A DNA stretch of 64,000 nt, taken from contig NC_007953.1 of the NCBI RefSeq assembly GCF_000013645.1, forward strand, positions 62,001 through 126,000, written 5' to 3'. Under the pieces are notes generated by a model, which saw only the letters and a list, made by a program, of their open reading frames with translations, did no database searches and was not told where the DNA came from. Below, piece after piece: positions 55,852-63,822 of the stretch. How positions within the stretch are numbered: position 1 is the first letter of the stretch; every line of letters begins with the position of its first letter. Both the position numbers and the translations under genes were made by a program. This DNA comes from Paraburkholderia xenovorans LB400 (GTDB lineage Bacteria > Pseudomonadota > Gammaproteobacteria > Burkholderiales > Burkholderiaceae).

Positions 55852-56823
55852 ATGACGCGTCATTCATCACCAGGCCGCCGCCATTTCATTGAGGCCGGGC
55901 TCGCGCTGGCTCTCGCCTCCGCGATCCCCGGCGCGCACGCGCAGGGCGGCGCGAGTTCGGCACGCGTGCTGCGGATCGGCTATCAGAAGGGGCCGTTTAG
56001 TATTCTCAAAGGTCGGGGCACATTGGATAAGCGGCTCGCGGCGCTTGGCACGCGAGTCGAATGGACCGAATTTCCTTCCGGACCGCCGCAACTCGAGGCG
56101 CTCAACGTCGGCTCGATCGACTTCGGCGACGTCGGCGAGGCGCCGCCGATCTTCGCGCAGGCTGCGGGCGCGCCGTTTGTCTACTACGGACAGACCGCAA
56201 AGCGGCCGGTCAGCGAAGCGGTGGTCGTGCCGGACGATTCGCCGGTTACGTCGTTCTCCGAACTGAAGGGGAAACGGATCGCGCTCGTCAAGGGCTCCAA
56301 CACGCACTTTCTGCTGGTACGCCTGCTCGCCGCCGCCAAAATCGATTACCGCGACGTGACACCCGTGTGGCTGTCGCCGTCCGACGCGCGCGCGGCATTC
56401 GAGCGCAAGGCGGTCGACGCATGGGCAATCTGGGATCCGTTTCTCGCGGTCGCGCAGAAAACGGCGAATGCGCGGATCATTGCCGACGGGTCGGGCGTCG
56501 TCGCCAATCGTGCGTTCTATTTCACGTCACACAATTACGTGCAAAAGAACGACGACGTGTTGCGTGTAGTGCTGGGCGAGATCGGCGCGCTCGACAAATG
56601 GGTCGAGGCGAATCGCAGCGAAGCGGCCGGTGAGTTCGCCCAGCTATGGGGAGTGCCGCGCGAGATCGTCGAGGTAGCGCTCGCGCGCTTGCAATACGGC
56701 GTCGAGCCGATTTCGCGCGAAACCCTGGCGGACCAGCAGCGCATCGCCGACGCTTTCTATGAGCTGAAACTGCTGCCGAAGCGGATCGAAGTGGCGCATG
56801 CGGCGCCGCCGTCGCTTGCCTGA
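55852..56823 (+). CDS. Aliphatic sulfonate-binding protein, SsuA-like
   Basis: A 323-residue periplasmic receptor with a signal peptide that has a paired-Arg start (GRRHFIEAG) and cleaves near GAHAQG. RIGYQKGPFSILKGRG, EFPSGPPQLEALNVGSIDFG and DPFLAVAQK are typical of SsuA. No permease or ATPase lies on its strand, so it either uses the importer of the neighbouring operon or one elsewhere. There is no visible ribosome-binding site before its ATG. Confidence 0.88.
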   Translation: MTRHSSPGRRHFIEAGLALALASAIPGAHAQGGASSARVLRIGYQKGPFSILKGRGTLDKRLAALGTRVEWTEFPSGPPQLEALNVGSIDFGDVGEAPPIFAQAAGAPFVYYGQTAKRPVSEAVVVPDDSPVTSFSELKGKRIALVKGSNTHFLLVRLLAAAKIDYRDVTPVWLSPSDARAAFERKAVDAWAIWDPFLAVAQKTANARIIADGSGVVANRAFYFTSHNYVQKNDDVLRVVLGEIGALDKWVEANRSEAAGEFAQLWGVPREIVEVALARLQYGVEPISRETLADQQRIADAFYELKLLPKRIEVAHAAPPSLA

Positions 56824-56962
56824 TGTGCCGTGCCTGGCGCATGCGGGACGCACGTCGTGCGGTTACCGGCGCATGGTGTTCGGGGAACAGCGCGAAACGC
56901 GCACGGCACAGACCGAGCAATCCTGACGGAACAGGCGGCCCGCAACGGATGGCCGCCTAAAC

Positions 56963-57005
56963 CCCGGTCTTCCGTTTTCGGGCGAACCCGTCGAGGAAGA
57001 CCGGG
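56963..57005. terminator. Hairpin between convergent ssuA-like and porin genes
   Basis: Perfect 11-bp arms CCCGGTCTTCC (56963-56973) and GGAAGACCGGG (56995-57005). The loop contains a second small hairpin CGGG-CGAA-CCCG. It sits in the 226-bp gap between genes that face each other and can serve both. Confidence 0.65.
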
Positions 57006-57049
57006 ATGCGTCCGGCTCGTGATCCTCGCCGAAACGTCATCGCGACAGC

Positions 57050-58246
57050 CTAGAACCGGTGCGTGATGCCAACGATCGCCGCGAGCTGGCGGTTGTTCGA
57101 CGAGTAGGACGCGCCGCTAAAGTCCGCGACGGCCTGCTTGCCCGTCGAATCGACGCCTGAAGCGGTCTCGTAGAAGCCGATCGCGTAAAGCGAGGTCCGT
57201 TTGCTCAGTGCATAGATGGTGCCGAGGTTGACCTGGCTGTAGTTGGCGCTTCCCACGCCGTCCGCGCCGCTGTTGTGGGTGTAGATGTAAGCGCCGGCCA
57301 GCGTCAGCGCCGGAGTCAACAGGTACTTCACGTTCAATTCCCCGGAATTGAACGTGGCGGTGCCGCCGTTATATCGGGTGCCGAAGCTGCCCACCGCGTT
57401 CACTGTGCCGAGATTCTGGAACTGCGTGTTCGAGTACAGCACCGCGATCGTCGCCGCGCCGAGTGCATAGGAACCGCCGGCCGTGATGATCTGCTGCGAA
57501 CCTGCCGACGCATAGCCGCCATAAATCCTGCTCGGCATGTTGTTGTTCGAGCCCGTCGCCGACGAGGTGGGTGTCGACGAGTTGCCCTGGTCGCCGAACG
57601 TGGCGTAGTACGGGTCCTTGGTGAACATGTAGCTCGCGCCGAGCTTGACCGGGCCATTGGCATACGAAACCGCGACGTCGGTCACGGCGTTCCTCGAGAA
57701 CTGGCCGGCCTGACCGCCGAAGCTGTACAGCACGCCGAACGACAGGCCGCGGAATACCGGGCTTTGATACTTGAGCGCGTTCTGGATACGGTTGCTCGTG
57801 TCGACATTGTCGACGTCGCCCGCGCGCGTGCCGTAGCCGAGACCGGATGCGGCCCAGTCCGCGCCCGACGCGAACGACGAGGTTGCGTCGTTGCTCACGG
57901 AATACTGCCGGCCGGCCGTCAGCGTGCCGTATGTATCGCTCTTCAGGCCGACAAAAGCTTTTCGTCCGAAGAGCAGGCCGCCTTGTCCCAACGCGCCGGT
58001 GCCGACCGTATAGCCGTTTTCCAGAGTGAAAATCGCCTTGAGGCCGCCGCCCAGATCTTCCGTGCCGAGCAAACCGAAGCGCGACGAGGTGGCACTGGAA
58101 AGCGCATAGAGCTTCTCGCCCTTCACGTTGTTATTGAAGAGAAGCCCTGCATCGGCAACCCCGTACAGGGTTACGCTGCTCTGCGCATGAGCCGTGGCGG
58201 CAAACGTGCCGAGTGCCAGAAGGGTCGCTGTGGTTGTCTTTTTCAT
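57050..58246 (-). CDS. Trimeric outer-membrane porin
   Basis: A 398-residue Gram-negative porin of the Burkholderiales type. The signal peptide ends ATAHAQ (residue 22), the mature protein starts SSVTLYGVADAGL, and the last residues are THRF with the C-terminal Phe required for barrel insertion. Alternating beta-strand patterns fill the rest. Its location among sulfur-compound receptors suggests it may serve their uptake, but general porins occur in many contexts. 210 bp separate it from the receptor gene upstream. Confidence 0.92.
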   Translation of the reverse strand: MKKTTTATLLALGTFAATAHAQSSVTLYGVADAGLLFNNNVKGEKLYALSSATSSRFGLLGTEDLGGGLKAIFTLENGYTVGTGALGQGGLLFGRKAFVGLKSDTYGTLTAGRQYSVSNDATSSFASGADWAASGLGYGTRAGDVDNVDTSNRIQNALKYQSPVFRGLSFGVLYSFGGQAGQFSRNAVTDVAVSYANGPVKLGASYMFTKDPYYATFGDQGNSSTPTSSATGSNNNMPSRIYGGYASAGSQQIITAGGSYALGAATIAVLYSNTQFQNLGTVNAVGSFGTRYNGGTATFNSGELNVKYLLTPALTLAGAYIYTHNSGADGVGSANYSQVNLGTIYALSKRTSLYAIGFYETASGVDSTGKQAVADFSGASYSSNNRQLAAIVGITHRF

Positions 58247-58456
58247 TTGTCTGACTCAGGTTGAGAGGAGAAAAAATCGCTTTTTCGACGAGAAGTTGAT
58301 AAGTACACCAACGTTTTCCTGTCCGGCTAATGCCGGTGAGCAGCCCAAATCGGCGCACCCGGCTTCGCCGTGCAGCATAAAAGGCCAGCATGAAGCTCGA
58401 TCGCCGCGTGCCGATTGGGGGCCGTTCGGGGATAGCGCTGCTGGAGCGTTGGCGGC

Positions 58457-59398
58457 TCAGAGTTTCGGCAAACCCGGCGGATTGGTGGATGCCTTGCTGA
58501 TCGCCTCCGAACCGAGATTCCACTTGTCCAGCACATGCGTATACGTGCCCGACTTGATCAGGTCGTTCAGCGCGGTGGTGAGCGCATCGGCGAGGCCGCT
58601 TCCCTTGCGCGTCGTGATCGCGACTTCCGCGGTGCGCGGCCAGCCGCCGCTTACCGTGCCGACCAGCCTGGTCTTGCGTTGCTCCGCGGCCTGATACGCT
58701 TGCACCGCATTGACGCTGAACACGGCGTCGGCACGGCCTGACTGGATTGCCAGGTTCTTGACGGCGTCGTCGTCGTAATACTGCACGGTGATGGGCTTCA
58801 GACCGTGCGCGACATTCTGCTTGTCCCATTCCAACAGGATTTTTTCCTGGTTCGTACCTGGATCGGTGATGATCCGCAGGCCGGCAATGTCCTTCGGTTC
58901 CTGCAGCGACGTGATCTTGCTGTCGGACTTCACGTAGAAGCCGAGTTGGTCCTTGCGATAGGTCGAGAAATCGAATTTGGCCTTGCGCTCCTCGGTCACC
59001 GTGACGTTCGAAATCACCGCGTCGAACTTGCCCGATTGCAGCGCGAGCGGCCAGTCGGCCCACGCAACCGGCACCAGTTCGAGTTTTTTGCCGAGGCTAT
59101 CCGCGATCACCTGGGCGAGATCCGCATCGAAGCCGACGATGGTCCTGGCATCGGTCGCATAGGTGCTGATTGGCGGAATGAACGGATGGATGCCGATGGT
59201 CAGCGTGTCGTCCTTGACGAAACGATACGAGCCGCCGACTGCGTTGATGGCCGCCGGGTCCTTCTCCACGCGGATCCGGTCGCGCTGCTCGGGGTTAAGA
59301 TCCAGCGTGTTGGCGGCCAGCGCGAGCGTGCTGAGACTCATGGCGAGCGAGGCGATCGCGCTCAGGAAGATCGAGGCGGTGATACGTTGAGACTTCAT
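58457..59398 (-). CDS. Polar amino-acid-type ABC substrate-binding protein
   Basis: A 313-residue receptor (SBP_bac_3 fold) with a signal peptide ending TLALAAN near residue 29. IVGFDADLAQVIADSLGKKLELVPV, DAVISNVTVTEERKAKFDFS and the closing helices are typical of cystine/glutamine receptors. It has an N-terminal insert of about 45 residues before the fold begins. No permease or ATPase is adjacent, so it is an orphan here. Sulfur context would suit a sulfur amino acid (inference). Confidence 0.85.
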   Translation of the reverse strand: MKSQRITASIFLSAIASLAMSLSTLALAANTLDLNPEQRDRIRVEKDPAAINAVGGSYRFVKDDTLTIGIHPFIPPISTYATDARTIVGFDADLAQVIADSLGKKLELVPVAWADWPLALQSGKFDAVISNVTVTEERKAKFDFSTYRKDQLGFYVKSDSKITSLQEPKDIAGLRIITDPGTNQEKILLEWDKQNVAHGLKPITVQYYDDDAVKNLAIQSGRADAVFSVNAVQAYQAAEQRKTRLVGTVSGGWPRTAEVAITTRKGSGLADALTTALNDLIKSGTYTHVLDKWNLGSEAISKASTNPPGLPKL

Positions 59399-59479
59399 GA
59401 AGGGACTCTCGTTGTGATAGTGGGCGGTATGGTCAAAGAACTGACCGCCTGGGCGATCGAGTGGGGATGCATCGTTATC

Positions 59480-59794
59480 CTACGAATCCAACAATCGTTT
59501 GGCCAGATCGGGATACTGTCGCGCGATTTCATAGCGCAACTCGTGAGCAGGGTGCGCATGCCCATAGTTGCGCGACGATCCTTCGTGTGGCGAGGTCACC
59601 GCATTCCAGCCCGTACGACCACCGCTGAGCAGATCGAGCGACGCGAATTGCCGCGCGAGCATGCACGGGTCGCTATACGAAGTCGAGACCGTACCGATCA
59701 GCCCGATTGGCAATATGGATTCCGGCAGCGCCGCGCTCGCCGGCTGATCCGCTCCGATTGGACTCTTGTCCAGCAAGCTCAGTGCGTAGCTCAT
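59480..59794 (-). pseudogene. Fused remnant of two luciferase-like monooxygenase genes
   Basis: This 104-codon frame starts MSYALSLLDKSPIGAD, the characteristic start of MsnO8-type LLM flavin enzymes. After about 22 residues it continues as an internal piece of the NtaA/SnaA/DszA type: LIGTVSTSYSDP, LARQFASLDLLSGGRTGWN and RNYGHAHPAHELRYE, stopping at LLDS. Intact LLM enzymes have 330-450 residues. The simplest reading is that two neighbouring LLM genes were joined by a deletion and then truncated. It is not expected to be active. Confidence 0.7.
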
Positions 59795-60113
59795 CGTTGT
59801 CTGTTTGATTACCGCCTGTCGTTGCAGCGCACAGTTCCACGCGCCGGATGAAGTTGACGGCGGAAATCCTGTTGCGCCCGTTGGGGATTCGACAATAGCG
59901 TTTCGGCGAATGGCGGCGAACCAACGAATAAGAATAAGGATATCTAACCTTAACGACGTAGCGCCCTGCGGGATCGCGCTCTTCGCCTGATATGCGGCCT
60001 CTGCCGTGGCCAGCCGGCCTACCGGGCAGATCAGCTTCGGCAAGCCGAACGCGCGGCCGCTGGTGGCCTGACGTATCAGGCTGGCCCGGGTGCGCTTCGC
60101 ACGCGGCGAGCGC
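59795..60113. promoter_or_regulatory. Relict promoter region upstream of the LLM remnant
   Basis: On the minus strand this leader holds an AT-rich stretch with tandem ATAAG boxes (59928-59932 and 59934-59938) next to GATATC, like the boxes at 44914-44941. It may be the surviving control region of a lost sulfur-scavenging operon. No other gene is supported in the 319 bp. Confidence 0.4.
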
Positions 60114-61346
60114 TCATACCTTGCCGAGTACGCCTAACCACGCCTGGCCGATCACTTCATGCGTCGCATCGGCGTTTGGCGGGTGAAACGCGCCGGCACG
60201 CACATCGCGATAGAGTCGTTCCAGTTCGTTGTTCTTCGAGAGCGCGCCGGCGCCCGCGATTTTCAGCGCCAGGTTGACGACGCGCAACGCGCCGTCAACC
60301 GCATGCTGTTTCGACGCGAGCAATCTGGCGATCCACGGCTCGCCGTCCGGATAGCCTTGCCACCATTGCGCCGCCACACGTTCGACGAGCGCTTCGATGC
60401 TGTCCAGTTCGATGGCCGCCTGTGCCACGCTGAGTTGCGTCAACGGCTTGTATGCATACGTCTTTCCGGCCAGCGCCTGCGAGGTGCGCGTCTTTGCCGT
60501 CGCGATGGCCAGTTCGAGCGCCCGCTTTGCGATGCCGTAATACACCGCGGCAAGGCCGGGCAGCACGGCGCCCAGAATGCCGTCGACGAACGGGTCGTCC
60601 GGAATGCCCGCGGGCAAAACGCGAATCACATGCTGGTGCTGCGCGATTGCACCTTCCAGATAGGTGTCGTCACTACGGGTTGCACGCAGCCCGAGGGCGT
60701 CCCACGTTTCCACGGTTCGATGTCCGGCGGCGTCGCGATGAATGAACGCGTGGACGATTTTCGGCGCGGCAGGATCGGAGTCGTCGAGCCCGTGCACGCC
60801 GAGCCAGTCCCATGCGGGCGCAAGCGACGTCAGGATCTTGCGGCCGTCGAAACGATAACCGCCGTCGCCCAGCGGCGTGGCTTTGACGAACGAATGAGCG
60901 AGGCCGAGATCGTTGCCGGGCTCGCCGTGGCCGGCTGCAAAGACCTTGCCCGCGGCGGCTTCGGTGAGGATCCATCGCGCGGACGCGTCGCCGCGTCGAT
61001 ACAAATGCAGCGCCGCGCCGATCCAGTATAAATGCATGTTCAGCGCGAGCGCGGTGGCAGGTGCGCGCGTCGCGAGCCGGACCTGCTCGCGCAGCAGCTG
61101 CGGCAGCGTCAAGCCGAGCCCGCCCAGTTCGACGGGTACGCTCGCGCGCAGGAAGCCGACGCGTTGCAGATCTTCGAGGTCACCGGCGAAGAAGCGGTTT
61201 TCGCGGTCATAGCCTGCGGCGCGCGCGCCTATGGTCTCGAGAAGCGGGTGCGGCAGCAAAGTAGGCGGGGCAACGCTGGTCTGAAGCGCCGCGGATTGCG
61301 GGTTCGTTGCGGCCGCGTGGCCGGCGGGTTCGAGTACTGTGCTCAT
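60114..61346 (-). CDS. SfnB/DszC-like acyl-CoA-dehydrogenase-family flavoprotein
   Basis: A 410-residue protein of the acyl-CoA dehydrogenase fold with PVELGGLGLTLPQLLREQ in the N-domain, a flavin-contact region around GHGEPGNDLGLAHSF and WDALGLRATRSDD, and a C-terminal helical bundle. Family members close to SfnB and DszC act in sulfone or thiophene sulfur acquisition using reduced flavin. It follows the 91-residue orphan gene by 12 bp on the same strand. Substrate specificity cannot be read from the sequence. Confidence 0.85.
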   Translation of the reverse strand: MSTVLEPAGHAAATNPQSAALQTSVAPPTLLPHPLLETIGARAAGYDRENRFFAGDLEDLQRVGFLRASVPVELGGLGLTLPQLLREQVRLATRAPATALALNMHLYWIGAALHLYRRGDASARWILTEAAAGKVFAAGHGEPGNDLGLAHSFVKATPLGDGGYRFDGRKILTSLAPAWDWLGVHGLDDSDPAAPKIVHAFIHRDAAGHRTVETWDALGLRATRSDDTYLEGAIAQHQHVIRVLPAGIPDDPFVDGILGAVLPGLAAVYYGIAKRALELAIATAKTRTSQALAGKTYAYKPLTQLSVAQAAIELDSIEALVERVAAQWWQGYPDGEPWIARLLASKQHAVDGALRVVNLALKIAGAGALSKNNELERLYRDVRAGAFHPPNADATHEVIGQAWLGVLGKV

Positions 61347-61358
61347 CGTCTGCCTCCG

Positions 61359-61634
61359 TTACGCCGCCGGACCGCAATACTTGTCGTCCGGCACGACACC
61401 GGCGGCAATGACGCGCCCGGCAAGCGGCAGGTTGTTGCCGTCCGCGCTGGAGAGATGCTCGAAATAACGGGTGAAACGGCGTGCGGTAGCCGCATTTAGC
61501 GAAAGCGCGCGGATCCCGTTGTCGCCGCCTTGCCGCGCGATGAGTCGCGCGGTCTCTCCGGCTAACGCGTCGTCATCGGGGACACCGAGGCGGTAAATGC
61601 GCCGTTGATGATTGTCACTCACGACCTCTGCCAT
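61359..61634 (-). CDS. Small uncharacterised protein in the SfnB-like operon
   Basis: A 91-residue soluble protein, MAEVVSDNHQRRIYRLG at the start and DDKYCGPAA at the end, with one cysteine. No known domain is recognised. AAGGAG lies seven bases before the ATG at 61634, which argues for real expression; an in-frame GTG at 61640 is closer than usual. It is the first gene before the SfnB-like flavoprotein, 12 bp apart, so a joint function is likely. Confidence 0.7.
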   Translation of the reverse strand: MAEVVSDNHQRRIYRLGVPDDDALAGETARLIARQGGDNGIRALSLNAATARRFTRYFEHLSSADGNNLPLAGRVIAAGVVPDDKYCGPAA

Positions 61635-61947
61635 TTTCACGCTCCTTGAGCGAAACAGTGGGAATTCGTGAATGCATTATGAGCAGCCGCTTTGCGCACA
61701 AGCCAATATCGATTTCCGATTTGCAAATCGATGCGCGCGCGATTCGATGCTGCGAAAGCGCGACACGCGCGATCGCGGAACGAGCTGGCGTCGGCGCGTG
61801 CGTCGCGATGCGCAGGCGGCCGCCGATGCACTGCTGCACGCCGCATTCACGCGCAACGGCCCACGGGCACCCGCCTGCTCCGACTGCATGAAGCTTGCCG
61901 CGTTGATTGCCGCGCGGCGTCGTCCGGCGAAGCTTCAGACGAAAACT
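61635..61947. other. 313-bp gap with palindrome upstream of the SfnB-like operon
   Basis: It contains the perfect palindrome CGATTTGCAAATCG (61717-61730) and the promoter of the minus-strand pair. Nothing else coding is supported. Confidence 0.5.
61717..61730. promoter_or_regulatory. Perfect 14-bp palindrome, candidate operator
   Basis: CGATTTGCAAATCG lies 83 bp upstream of the small orphan gene. Its core TTTGCAAAT resembles ATTGCAAAT at 37026 (tauA), the reverse of TATGCAAAT at 44752 and TTTGCATAG at 63737, so it may belong to a shared sulfur regulon. Confidence 0.45.
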
Positions 61948-62544
61948 TCAGACCGTGAAATGGCCTTCTGTCGCGATCGCGCTCAGAGGATTGCGCGGAC
62001 TCGGAATCTCGCGCGCCTGAAGCGCCTCGGGCAGCGTCGATTTATCGCCCGGAAGGCCGATCGCGATGCCCGCCTCGATCGAGTACACGTCGGGCACCGC
62101 AAGTTCTGCGCGGATCCTTTCGCGCTCGATTCCGGCCAGGCCGTGAGCGTGCCATCCGGCAAGACTGGCCTGCAGCGCGAGATAGCCCCACGCCGCCCCG
62201 GTGTCGAACGAGTGGGTGGGCGCGGGCACTTCCTCGTTGCCGCCGGGCGGGACGAAAGTGCTCTTCGACAGCACGATGATGATGGCCGCCGCATGCTGCG
62301 CCCAGCCGCGATTGAAGTCGTTGAGAAAGCCAAGGAACCGTTCCCAGTGGGCGGTGCCCCGTCTCGCATAGACGAACCGCCACGGCTGGGAGTTGTACGA
62401 AGAGGGGGCCCAGCGTGCGGCCTCCAGAAACGTCAGAAGCGTGGATTCGGGAATCAGGTCCTGCGTGAAGGCGCGCGGCGACCAGCGGTTGAGAAACAGT
62501 CTGTCTACCGGATGGTCCGCGGTGCGCGAGTTCGATGTCGTCAT
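61948..62544 (-). CDS. Nitroreductase-family FMN protein
   Basis: A 198-residue nitroreductase-fold protein. The N-terminal RWSPRAFTQDLIP and AARWAPSSYNSQPWRFVYAR are the FMN-binding signature, and GLPGDKSTLP lies near the end. Such proteins reduce flavin or nitro/quinone substrates with NAD(P)H. Between a TauD-like gene and an SfnB-like flavoprotein it could supply reduced flavin to a monooxygenase (inference). Confidence 0.88.
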   Translation of the reverse strand: MTTSNSRTADHPVDRLFLNRWSPRAFTQDLIPESTLLTFLEAARWAPSSYNSQPWRFVYARRGTAHWERFLGFLNDFNRGWAQHAAAIIIVLSKSTFVPPGGNEEVPAPTHSFDTGAAWGYLALQASLAGWHAHGLAGIERERIRAELAVPDVYSIEAGIAIGLPGDKSTLPEALQAREIPSPRNPLSAIATEGHFTV

Positions 62545-62619
62545 AGATGAATCCGTTGAGGGGAAATCTGCAATGGTGAAATGAGGTGTCCCGGTGAATG
62601 GCCGTCCGCCCGTATGCGC

Positions 62620-63567
62620 TCAGTTCAGCGCGACCGCCGCGGCCGCGCTGACAGGCGAGCCTTCGATCGCCACTGATTGACGGCCATCGGGGCCGACCGG
62701 CACGTCGCCGACGAGCGTCGTGCGATATAACTGGCGGTCGAAGTCGAGATCGAAAATATCCGTGGGCGCCAGGTGAGCGGTGGCGCGGTTGTCCCAGAAC
62801 GCGACACTGCCGGCTTCCCATTTGAAGCGCACGGTGAATTCCGGTCGCGTCGCATGTTCCCAGAGCAATTCCAGCAGCGCCTCGCTCTCGCGGGGCGTCA
62901 CGCCAACAATCGATTTCAGAAAGCTCGGACTGACGTAGAGCACCCGTTCGCCGGTTTCCGGATGCACCCTGACGAGCGGATGCTCGGTCACGAGCACGCG
63001 CTGTTCGACGGCTTTGACAAACGCCTCGGTGCCGCTCGCGCCGGCCGGCGGCGTGAAGCGGTGAACGCCGCGCAGGCCGTCCACGAAAGCGCGCAGCGGC
63101 GCCGAAAGCTTTTCATAGGCGAGCGCCAGATTGGTCCACTGCGTATCGCCGCCGTAGGGCGGAATCGTCACGCCGCGCAGGATCGACGCCCACGGCGGAT
63201 TGAGCGCCGCAGTCACGTCCGTGTGCCAGCCGGTCCACGGACGCAGCAGCGCCTGGCCCTCGAAACGCGTCGCCTTGCGGTACTTCGAAATCGAATAAAC
63301 CTCGGGATGACCGTCGACATGACCGAATACCGGATGTCCCAGCGTCGGTTCGCCGAATTGAGCAGAGAACGCGACATGCTGCTCATGGGTCAGAAACTGC
63401 TCGCGGAAGAACACGACCCGCCACCTCAGTAACGCCGCGCGAATCTGCGCGACCTCGCTCGGGTCGAGCTTGCGCGTCAGGTCGACGCCGTGAAGCTCGG
63501 CGCCGATGTGCGCGGAGAGCGGCTTGACTTGAATCGACGGTGTTTCCTGCAATGCGGCTGCGCTCAT
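62620..63567 (-). CDS. TauD/TfdA-family Fe(II)/2-oxoglutarate dioxygenase
   Basis: A 315-residue dioxygenase. The iron ligands are His and Asp in GWHTDVT and the distal His in DNRATAHLAP; the 2-oxoglutarate Arg is in QLYRTTLVGD. TauD and its relatives AtsK and SsuD-independent sulfonatases release sulfite or sulfate from taurine, alkyl sulfates or sulfonates. It could complete taurine use with the distant tauABC, but alkyl sulfates are equally possible. Divergent from the MFS gene. Confidence 0.87.
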   Translation of the reverse strand: MSAAALQETPSIQVKPLSAHIGAELHGVDLTRKLDPSEVAQIRAALLRWRVVFFREQFLTHEQHVAFSAQFGEPTLGHPVFGHVDGHPEVYSISKYRKATRFEGQALLRPWTGWHTDVTAALNPPWASILRGVTIPPYGGDTQWTNLALAYEKLSAPLRAFVDGLRGVHRFTPPAGASGTEAFVKAVEQRVLVTEHPLVRVHPETGERVLYVSPSFLKSIVGVTPRESEALLELLWEHATRPEFTVRFKWEAGSVAFWDNRATAHLAPTDIFDLDFDRQLYRTTLVGDVPVGPDGRQSVAIEGSPVSAAAAVALN

Positions 63568-63613
63568 GCAAGGCTCCTGGCGAGGGGAAACGTGTTGGCG
63601 GTCGGCTCACACG

Positions 63614-63754
63614 TTAAATTCGCCGCGGCTCGAATTCAACCAATCATTGCACATAAGAAAATCAGCCGAAGCGCGAATCCGGGCGCGCCCGGTCATCGTG
63701 TCAGGCGGCAGTGCGCAGGCACTGCGTAATTCCCGCTTTGCATAGATAAATTCG
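63614..63754. promoter_or_regulatory. Divergent control region tauD-like / MFS
   Basis: On the tauD side an inverted repeat TTAAATTCG (63614-63622) and CGAATTCAA (63631-63639) is separated by 8 bp, with an ATAAG box at 63653. On the MFS side TTTGCATAG and ATAAATTCG are adjacent at 63737-63754. The same two 9-mers, one inverted, lie one base apart at 44741-44759 before the LysR/receptor system. Confidence 0.45.
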
Positions 63755-63822
63755 TCGTTTTGCCAGCACGGATCAGATGGCTACCATGCAACGCTTCAGT
63801 CATTCATCCGAAAACCGACATC

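Noticed and set aside
61672..62550. Plus-strand open frame of 292 codons opposite the nitroreductase gene
   Set aside because: Shadow frame; the opposite strand carries the FMN signature of nitroreductases.
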